A program made the position numbers and the translations under genes. The notes beneath the pieces were generated by a model. The model was given only the letters and a program-made list of their open reading frames with translations, was not told the origin of the DNA and made no database searches. This document shows positions 1 through 4,095 of a stretch of DNA of 9,200 nt, in pieces. Every line of letters begins with the position of its first letter. Position 1 is the first letter of the stretch. The stretch comes from Ferruginibacter sp. (GTDB lineage: Bacteria > Bacteroidota > Bacteroidia > Chitinophagales > Chitinophagaceae): the NCBI GenBank assembly GCA_025352435.1, contig JANXTN010000046.1:1-9200 (forward strand), read 5' to 3'.

Positions 1-68
1 CATAACACTTTAGTATTTACCTCTTCCGTTCTTGCCGATAATGAAGTATTATTCCATAAGATGTTCAT
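1..68 (-). CDS. Partial N-terminus of an unrecognised protein
   Basis: On the minus strand an ATG at 68-66 opens a frame that has no stop through to the window edge (22 codons visible, starting MNILWNNTSLSARTEEV). It is preceded by a perfect AGGAGG at 78-73, only 4 bases from the ATG, which is the main reason to believe it. Such a strong Shine-Dalgarno is unusual in this window, where none of the core genes has one. The visible part has no signal peptide, membrane segment or motif I recognise, so no function is proposed. It is divergent from the small gene at 161-349. The frame is short, so it could also be a chance opening. Confidence 0.4.
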   Translation of the reverse strand, partial: MNILWNNTSLSARTEEVNTKVL

Positions 69-160
69 ATTTCCTCCTATAAATAAATTAAATTTGTAGT
101 AGTAGTGCGAGTCAAACTAGTCAAAAAAATTTTGAGAGGTAATAAACAAAAATTGATAGA
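69..160. promoter_or_regulatory. Divergent intergenic region with AGTCAAA direct repeats
   Basis: This 92-base, very AT-rich gap lies between two divergent small genes and must hold both of their promoters. AGTCAAA occurs at 110-116 and again at 119-125, a 9-base step. The second copy runs into a short inverted repeat TCAAAA/TTTTGA (121-126 with 130-135). No exact TAnnTTTG box was found; the nearest is CTAGTTTG on the minus strand. The paired repeats could be an operator, for example for the possible DNA-binding protein encoded just downstream, but that is inference only. Confidence 0.25.
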
Positions 161-349
161 ATGGAAAGAGTATGTATTTATCCAAAAGATGTTCAGATCG
201 TAACAGGTAAAAGTGAGAGGTGGGGTAGGGATGTAATTAGAAAAATTAAAACAAAGTTTAGAAAGGAAGATCATCAATTAGTCACAGTGGAAGAGTTTTG
301 TTTGTATATGGGTCTGCAAAAAGAAAGTGTAACTAAAACACTTAGATAA
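161..349 (+). CDS. Small helix-turn-helix-like hypothetical protein (62 aa)
   Basis: A complete 62-codon gene, ATG at 161 and TAA at 347-349. The product is basic and has two similar halves: residues 8-19 (PKDVQIVTGKSE) followed by a basic helix (RWGRDVIRKIKTK), and residues 41-52 (VTVEEFCLYMGL) followed by a polar C-terminus. The pattern 'VTVEEFCxYMG' resembles recognition-helix segments of small MerR/excisionase-like DNA-binding proteins, and I recall similar 60-70 residue proteins in Bacteroidota, but I cannot name a family. There is no signal peptide or membrane segment. The gene is divergent from the partial gene at the left edge and convergent with the tRNA-Asn gene, with which it may share the hairpin at 399-426. 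A role as a small regulator or an element-borne factor is possible but unproven. Confidence 0.6.
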   Translation: MERVCIYPKDVQIVTGKSERWGRDVIRKIKTKFRKEDHQLVTVEEFCLYMGLQKESVTKTLR

Positions 350-391
350 TATCGTATTTCAGTATTGTGTCGAAGATGTGTCGGAATATAT

Positions 392-426
392 AAAAGCAAA
401 AGGGTTTCATTTAACTGAAACCCTTT
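392..426 (-). terminator. Rho-independent terminator of tRNA-Asn, probably bidirectional
   Basis: A perfect 11-bp stem (399-409 with 416-426, core AGGGTTTCA) closes a 6-base loop. On the minus strand it begins 10 bases after the tRNA 3' end and is followed by TTTGCTTTTA, an interrupted U tract. Read on the plus strand the stem ends in CCCTTT and lies about 50 bases after the stop of the small gene, so it may also end that transcript. Confidence 0.75.
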
Positions 427-436
427 ATATTGCTTG

Positions 437-510
437 CTCCCACTGCTGGACTTGAACCAGCGACCCTCTGATTAACAGTCAGATGCTCTAACCAACTGAG
501 CTAAGTAGGA
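437..510 (-). tRNA. tRNA-Asn (anticodon GTT)
   Basis: The minus strand folds into a complete 74-nt cloverleaf. The 7-bp acceptor stem is TCCTACT with AGTGGGA (one T-G pair), the D region contains AGCTCAGTTGGTTAGAGC, the anticodon loop is CTGTTAA with GTT at 476-474, and the T arm contains GGTTCAAGTCC. The discriminator base is G, as expected for bacterial tRNA-Asn. The CCA end is not encoded (GCAA follows the acceptor stem), so it must be added enzymatically. The gene stands alone between its own candidate promoter (538-568) and a terminator (392-426). Confidence 0.97.
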
Positions 511-537
511 ATCTCCCATCGATTTCTCAGCGGGATG

Positions 538-568
538 CAAAAATAAAGATTTTTGTCGCTAAAACAAA
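538..568 (-). promoter_or_regulatory. Bacteroidota-type promoter for tRNA-Asn
   Basis: On the minus strand TTTG (568-565) is followed after 19 bases by TATTTTTG (545-538), an exact match to the Bacteroidota -33/-7 pattern TTTG and TAnnTTTG. Transcription would start near 532, leaving a leader of about 20 bases before the mature tRNA 5' end at 510. The -33 element lies just after the stop codon of the Rieske gene, so the tRNA can be made independently of the hflX transcript. Assigned by sequence pattern only. Confidence 0.6.
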
Positions 569-579
569 TATAATTGCAA

Positions 580-936
580 TTATTTTAGCCAATTGATCAG
601 ACCGCTTTCTTCTATTCCCACATAATATCCATCGCTTCTTTTTTCTACAGGGTAAGTCTTTAAATAATACCCTTCTCCTGAAATGTTTTTACCGGTTGTA
701 CAGGAAAATTTATAGCGGTGCAAAGGACAAACAATATTTCCTGTCGCATCTAAATAGCCATGGCTCAAATTACCGCCCGCATGAGGACATTTTAAAGCGG
801 TAGCGCAGAGTTTTTCTTTAAATAGGGAAAGGCAAATCTTTTTGCCATTTACCTCCCATTCTGCAAGACCATTTTCTGAGAATATTACTTCATTCAGGTC
901 GTCAGCAATTTTGTACCATTTGTATTTTTTGTGCAT
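580..936 (-). CDS. Small Rieske [2Fe-2S] ferredoxin-like protein (118 aa)
   Basis: A stand-alone Rieske domain protein. Both cluster-binding boxes are intact: CPHAGG with Cys50 and His52, and CPLHRYKF with Cys70 and His73, separated by 17 residues, as in the soluble ferredoxins of dioxygenase systems and the NirD-like small subunits. There is no signal peptide, membrane anchor or fused catalytic domain, so it should be a cytoplasmic one-electron carrier. Its redox partner is not in this window. The start is 12 bases after the hflX stop, which suggests co-transcription with hflX. The lack of the extra disulfide-type cysteines of the high-potential cytochrome bc1 proteins fits a low-potential ferredoxin, which is inference. 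The family assignment is firm; the physiological role is unknown. Confidence 0.9.
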   Translation of the reverse strand: MHKKYKWYKIADDLNEVIFSENGLAEWEVNGKKICLSLFKEKLCATALKCPHAGGNLSHGYLDATGNIVCPLHRYKFSCTTGKNISGEGYYLKTYPVEKRSDGYYVGIEESGLINWLK

Positions 937-948
937 TACAAAACACTA

Positions 949-2142
949 TTAATAAAAATATTCAGCTTTGTATGGGTACCTTATCTGGTATATATCTCTC
1001 ACCTTGTTAAGTATGGTTTGCCTCAATCCATCAAAATTCTTTTTTTCTATTGCAGATACAAATACACAATTGCCTTTAGTGCTTTCTTCCCAGCGCTCTT
1101 TTAATTCCCTCAGTATTTCTTTTTTCACATCCTCCTCCAGCCATTCATCAAAAGTAACTTCCTCAAACTTATCCATTTTATTAAAAACGGTAATTGTGGG
1201 TTTATCAGTACAACCAAGCTCAGCAAGTGTTTTATTTACAACTTCTAATTGCTCTTCGTATTGCGGGTGCGCAATATCTACAACATGTAGCAATACATCA
1301 GCCTCTCTCACTTCATCTAATGTGCTTTTGAAACTCTCTACTAAATGATGCGGAAGTTTGCGGATAAACCCTACTGTATCACTCAACAAAAAAGGTGTTT
1401 GCTCAAATACACATTTCCGGGTTGTGGTGTCAAGTGTTGCAAATAATTTGTTTTCTGCAAACACTTCGCTTTTGCTAAGTCCATTCATAATGGTACTCTT
1501 GCCCACATTAGTATAACCCACCAAAGCAACTCTTATAAATTCACCTCTTTCCTGTCGCTGTGTTACAGCTTGACGGTCATAATCTCCCAATCTTTTTTTA
1601 AGTAAACTGATCTTATCTTTTACAATCCTTCTATCCGTTTCTATTTCTGTTTCACCAGGTCCACGTGTACCCACGCCACCACCCTGGCGTTCCAAATGCT
1701 TCCACATTCCTTTCAGGCGAGGCAGTATATATTGATATTGTGCAAGCTCCACCTGAGTTCTAGCCTGAGCAGTTTTTGCACGGCTCGCAAAAATGTCCAG
1801 TATCAAATCACTCCTGTCTATCGTACGGGTGTTTATTTCTTTCTCAATATTTTGTATTTGGGAGCCGGTCAGTTCATCATCAAAAATTACCAGCGTAATA
1901 TTTCCCGTGCTGAGGATATACTTTTTTATTTCTTCAAGTTTTCCTTTGCCCACGAATGATCTTGCGTCGGGATGTTTTAATCTTTGGGTAAATCTTTTTA
2001 CTGTTTTCACACCCGCAGTCTCGGCCAAAAACTCAAGTTCATCCATAAACTCGTTCACTTGGTTTTCAGTTTGCTCAGGTTGAATTACACCAACTAAAAT
2101 TGCTTGCTCTTCTTGGTTAACTATGTTTTTTTTATCTATCAA
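949..2142 (-). CDS. hflX: Ribosome-associated GTPase HflX
   Basis: HflX is a GTPase that binds the 50S subunit and splits stalled or hibernating 70S ribosomes, especially under stress. The 397-residue product has the usual layout: an N-terminal HflX domain (about 15-135, with RSFVGKGKLEEI at 61-72), a helical linker with the signature GGGVGTRGPGETEIETDRR (154-172), then the G domain with G1 GYTNVGKST (209-217), switch I ATLDTTTR (235-242), G3 DTVGF (255-259), G4 NKMD (321-324) and G5 SAI (363-365). All GTPase motifs are intact. The start is TTG at 2142-2140: the nearest upstream ATG (2149-2147) is out of frame and reaches a stop after five codons, and the MIDKKNI start gives a normal-looking N-terminus leading into the conserved LVGV segment. 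An A8 run lies just after the start. A hairpin (2158-2183) sits 15 bases upstream. The gene is followed closely by the Rieske gene. Confidence 0.96.
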   Translation of the reverse strand: MIDKKNIVNQEEQAILVGVIQPEQTENQVNEFMDELEFLAETAGVKTVKRFTQRLKHPDARSFVGKGKLEEIKKYILSTGNITLVIFDDELTGSQIQNIEKEINTRTIDRSDLILDIFASRAKTAQARTQVELAQYQYILPRLKGMWKHLERQGGGVGTRGPGETEIETDRRIVKDKISLLKKRLGDYDRQAVTQRQERGEFIRVALVGYTNVGKSTIMNGLSKSEVFAENKLFATLDTTTRKCVFEQTPFLLSDTVGFIRKLPHHLVESFKSTLDEVREADVLLHVVDIAHPQYEEQLEVVNKTLAELGCTDKPTITVFNKMDKFEEVTFDEWLEEDVKKEILRELKERWEESTKGNCVFVSAIEKKNFDGLRQTILNKVRDIYQIRYPYKAEYFY

Positions 2143-2157
2143 ATTTCATTTTTTGTA

Positions 2158-2183
2158 AGAATGTTTGGGGCGGGCAACATTCT
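2158..2183 (-). other. Hairpin in the hflX leader
   Basis: A perfect 8-bp inverted repeat, AGAATGTT with AACATTCT, encloses a 10-base G/C-only-but-one loop (2166-2175). On the minus strand it ends 15 bases before the TTG start of hflX and 8 bases before the out-of-frame ATG. No U tract follows, so it is not a terminator. It could influence translation initiation or mRNA stability. I found no convincing TAnnTTTG promoter box in the gap, so whether the hairpin is transcribed is inferred. Confidence 0.4.
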
Positions 2184-2200
2184 ATCTTTTATAAACTTTT

Positions 2201-2270
2201 GTTCAGGCTATCCGCTGCAAGTCCGCACTCGTACCTCGCTTGCGGGCTTTCCGCTTCTATCCTGCCGCCC
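2201..2270. repeat. GC-rich intergenic element with two related arms
   Basis: A stretch of about 70 bases that is far richer in G+C than its surroundings. It contains two related segments in direct orientation: 2206-2224 (GGCTATCCGCTGCAAGTCC) and 2245-2262 (GGCTTTCCGCTTCTATCC), separated by about 20 bases. A 7-bp stem, CTGCAAG (2215-2221) with CTTGCGG (2239-2245, one T-G pair), links the two arms. There is no open frame worth calling. The composition and layout resemble dispersed intergenic elements that I recall from other Bacteroidota, but only this copy is in the window, so its repeat status is unproven. The rest of the 2143-2415 gap holds the hflX hairpin and the surA terminator. Confidence 0.4.
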
Positions 2271-2347
2271 TTCAGCTTTAAATCTTTTTTCAACTTTCCC
2301 GTGAAGGAGAATACTAGGTTCTCTCATTCCCGCACAAGATAACCATT

Positions 2348-2380
2348 AAAAAAAATGCCAACTTTTAAAAGTCGGCGTTT
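2348..2380 (-). terminator. Rho-independent terminator of the surA-like gene
   Basis: On the minus strand an imperfect palindrome (2376-2357), GCCGACTT, loop TTAA, AAGTTGGC, forms an 8-bp RNA stem in which the fourth pair is a G-U wobble. It is followed by A and then eight U residues (2355-2348). It starts about 40 bases after the stop of the surA-like gene. The asymmetry (wobble only on this strand, U tract only on this side) shows that it works for the minus strand and separates this gene from hflX. Confidence 0.85.
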
Positions 2381-2415
2381 TCTCAAATCTTATATCACAA
2401 ATCTTGTGTCTAATT

Positions 2416-3777
2416 TCATTTCCTTTTGCTCATTGCATCCATCCATGTTTTCATGGTATCACAATCTCTGTATTCCGGGTCTATCATAATGTAGTAAGAA
2501 CTTAATCTGCCGCTAAACCATTTATCTAAAGCCAGTTCTTTTTTATTTTCCAATGCACGCAAAGAAATTTTGCTGTAATCATCTTTCATATTTTCTCTGT
2601 GCGGTTCTGTTTGAGTCTTAAGATAAACAATTCTAACACCTTTCTTACCTGATGGGTCAGTGTATTCAGCAGGTTGAGAATAACCGCCTGGCTTTAAATT
2701 TTTAAGCACAGGAATAATTTCTTTATCTAATTGGTCTATCGTAAGGAAAGTTCCGTTCTGCCCCTGTACCATTCCAGCAGTAAATTTGCTGTTTTCATCA
2801 TCTGCATAGCGATTAACTGCTGCGCCAAAATCTAAAGTACCTGCTATCAATTTAGCTCTTACGGTATCAAGTTTTTCAAATCCTTCTTTTAATTCAACTG
2901 CAGTAACCTGTGGTATCTTAATAATGTGTCGTACAACCGCATCATTACCGTTTCTGCTAACTAGTTGTATTATATGATAACCGAATTTACTTTTAAAAGG
3001 ATTAGATATTTGTCCTTCCTTCAAAGTAAATGCTTTGGCCATAAAAGTTGGATCAATATCTTTCTGTTCTCTGTTTATTTCCATTTGTCCAAATCTTTCT
3101 TTGGCGCCGGGTTCATCAGAGTATTGTGCTGCTGCTTGTTTAAAATCTTTTTTACCACTCTCAATGGCAGTCTTATATTCATTTAATTGTTCCTTGCAAT
3201 AATCTTCAGCCTCACGGCTCGCTTTTGGAAAAACTATTAGCTGTCCTATCTCGACTTCAGTTTCATAAAAAGGTAAACTGTCGGTAGGAATTTTTAAAAA
3301 ATAATTTCTTACTTCATTGGGTGTAATTCTTATGCCGTCCACAATTTTGTTGCGCATAGCCATTGCAAGTTTTTGGTCTTTAATGGGGTCACGCATATCT
3401 TCTTTTAGCTGATAAACCGTTTTACCCGCGACTTTCTCCAATTCATCCTTCCCACCAAATTGACCTATGTACTGTCTAATTTTATTATCAATATCTCCTT
3501 CTACTTCTTCGTCTGTTACAGGTAATGAATCTTTTTCTGCTTGCAAAACCAACGTTTTCGTCCCCATTAAATCCTGCATTACAAAACACTTTCCATTAGC
3601 AGGTATTTGAGCACCCTGTCGCTGCATATCCAGTAGGCGGTCGTCAACATCACTTTTTAAAACAATTTTATTTCCTACAATGCCTATTATTCTATCCGCA
3701 TTTACTTTGCTGGGTTGTGCAAAAGCCAATACTGTAAATAAAAATGCACAAGCTGTAAATAGTATTCTTTTTTTCAT
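2416..3777 (-). CDS. surA: SurA-like periplasmic peptidyl-prolyl isomerase / chaperone
   Basis: A 453-residue exported protein of the SurA/parvulin class, which in Gram-negative bacteria escorts outer-membrane proteins through the periplasm and isomerises prolyl bonds. A signal peptide is clear: MKKR, a hydrophobic stretch, then AFA-Q with probable cleavage after residue 20. The SurA N-terminal helical region follows (about 27-165, starting ADRIIGIVGNKIVLKSDVD). The first parvulin domain spans roughly 174-275, with the typical DFKQAAAQYSDEPGA (211-225) and FGYHIIQL (265-272). A second, more divergent parvulin-like domain spans about 281-388, beginning VVRHIIKIP and ending VRIVYL. The C-terminus is charged. 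Length fits Bacteroidota SurA homologues. It is transcribed alone: a candidate -7 box lies at 3804-3811, the terminator of the infB operon lies upstream and its own terminator downstream. Whether it is the functional SurA or a paralogue cannot be told from one window. Confidence 0.9.
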   Translation of the reverse strand: MKKRILFTACAFLFTVLAFAQPSKVNADRIIGIVGNKIVLKSDVDDRLLDMQRQGAQIPANGKCFVMQDLMGTKTLVLQAEKDSLPVTDEEVEGDIDNKIRQYIGQFGGKDELEKVAGKTVYQLKEDMRDPIKDQKLAMAMRNKIVDGIRITPNEVRNYFLKIPTDSLPFYETEVEIGQLIVFPKASREAEDYCKEQLNEYKTAIESGKKDFKQAAAQYSDEPGAKERFGQMEINREQKDIDPTFMAKAFTLKEGQISNPFKSKFGYHIIQLVSRNGNDAVVRHIIKIPQVTAVELKEGFEKLDTVRAKLIAGTLDFGAAVNRYADDENSKFTAGMVQGQNGTFLTIDQLDKEIIPVLKNLKPGGYSQPAEYTDPSGKKGVRIVYLKTQTEPHRENMKDDYSKISLRALENKKELALDKWFSGRLSSYYIMIDPEYRDCDTMKTWMDAMSKRK

Positions 3778-3803
3778 GTATGTTTTTTAGTTCTTCTACA
3801 GTT

Positions 3804-3811
3804 CAAAGTTA
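3804..3811 (-). promoter_or_regulatory. Candidate -7 box for the surA-like gene
   Basis: TAACTTTG on the minus strand (3811-3804) matches the Bacteroidota -7 pattern TAnnTTTG and lies 26 bases before the ATG at 3777, giving a leader of about 20 bases. No TTG or TTTG is present at the usual 19-21 base spacing; the nearest TTTG is 28 bases away. The upstream terminator at 3851-3884 makes a separate promoter necessary, which supports the call. Confidence 0.45.
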
Positions 3812-3850
3812 TGGTTGAAGCGATAGATAAGGTTTTATACAAATTCATTT

Positions 3851-3884
3851 AACAAAAAATTGCAGCAGGATTAGTGCTGCAATT
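3851..3884 (-). terminator. Rho-independent terminator of the rimP-nusA-infB operon
   Basis: A perfect 10-bp stem, AATTGCAGCA (3858-3867) with its complement at 3875-3884, closes a 7-base loop. On the minus strand the stem runs into a U-rich tail, TTTTGTT (3857-3851), with the U residues starting within the stem end. It lies about 212 bases after the infB stop, beyond both repeat tracts, so the operon mRNA would carry those repeats in its 3' untranslated region. Confidence 0.75.
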
Positions 3885-3921
3885 GTGTGTTATTTTCTAT
3901 GAAGTTTTTTTAAAATAATTC

Positions 3922-3970
3922 TCAATATTCAAGGTTCAATAATCAAGGTTCAAATATTCAAATGTTCAAC
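3922..3970. repeat. Seven-base periodic TCAA repeat tract
   Basis: TCAA occurs at 3922, 3929, 3936, 3943, 3950, 3958 and 3966: five copies exactly 7 bases apart, then two at 8. Most units read (A/G)TTCAA(G/T) and alternate between ATTCAAG-like and GTTCAAT-like forms. Read on the minus strand it is a run of TTGAAC/TTGAAT units. The tract is between the infB stop and the operon terminator. It is not a CRISPR array, as there are no spacers. Together with the tract at 4022-4077 it fills most of the 318-base gap 3778-4095. Confidence 0.8.
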
Positions 3971-4021
3971 TCGAAATTTCATGATGAAAACAACAGCACT
4001 ATTCCTTCTCAAGTTGCCTCA

Positions 4022-4077
4022 CTATCAACCAACATCTATCAACCATCATCTATCAATCATCATCTATCAACCATCAT
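4022..4077. repeat. Four tandem copies of a 14-base repeat
   Basis: CTATCAA starts at 4022, 4036, 4050 and 4064, exactly 14 bases apart. The full units are CTATCAACCAACAT, CTATCAACCATCAT, CTATCAATCATCAT and CTATCAACCATCAT, so two copies are identical and the others differ by one or two bases. Degenerate CATCAA/CCATCAT material continues to about 4095, directly abutting the infB stop codon. The 14-base period is not a multiple of three, which argues against a coding origin. It resembles the neighbouring 7-base tract in that TCAA is the core and the period is doubled. Confidence 0.85.
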
Positions 4078-4095
4078 CATTCATCAACTACCAAC

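Noticed and set aside
558..589. GCTAAAA/TTTTAGC inverted repeat around the Rieske stop as a terminator
   Set aside because: The stem is AT-rich with an 18-base interior and no U tract follows it on the minus strand; it also overlaps the tRNA promoter.
968..2083. Several plus-strand frames of 87-126 codons within hflX
   Set aside because: All are shadows of the intact hflX frame on the minus strand and show no motifs of their own.
3974..3988. TTTCATGATGAAA palindrome between the two repeat tracts
   Set aside because: 6-bp arms around a single base, AT-rich, and no gene context to support an operator.
3922..4077. A short CRISPR-like array
   Set aside because: Units are 7 and 14 bases with no unique spacers, and no cas gene is present.
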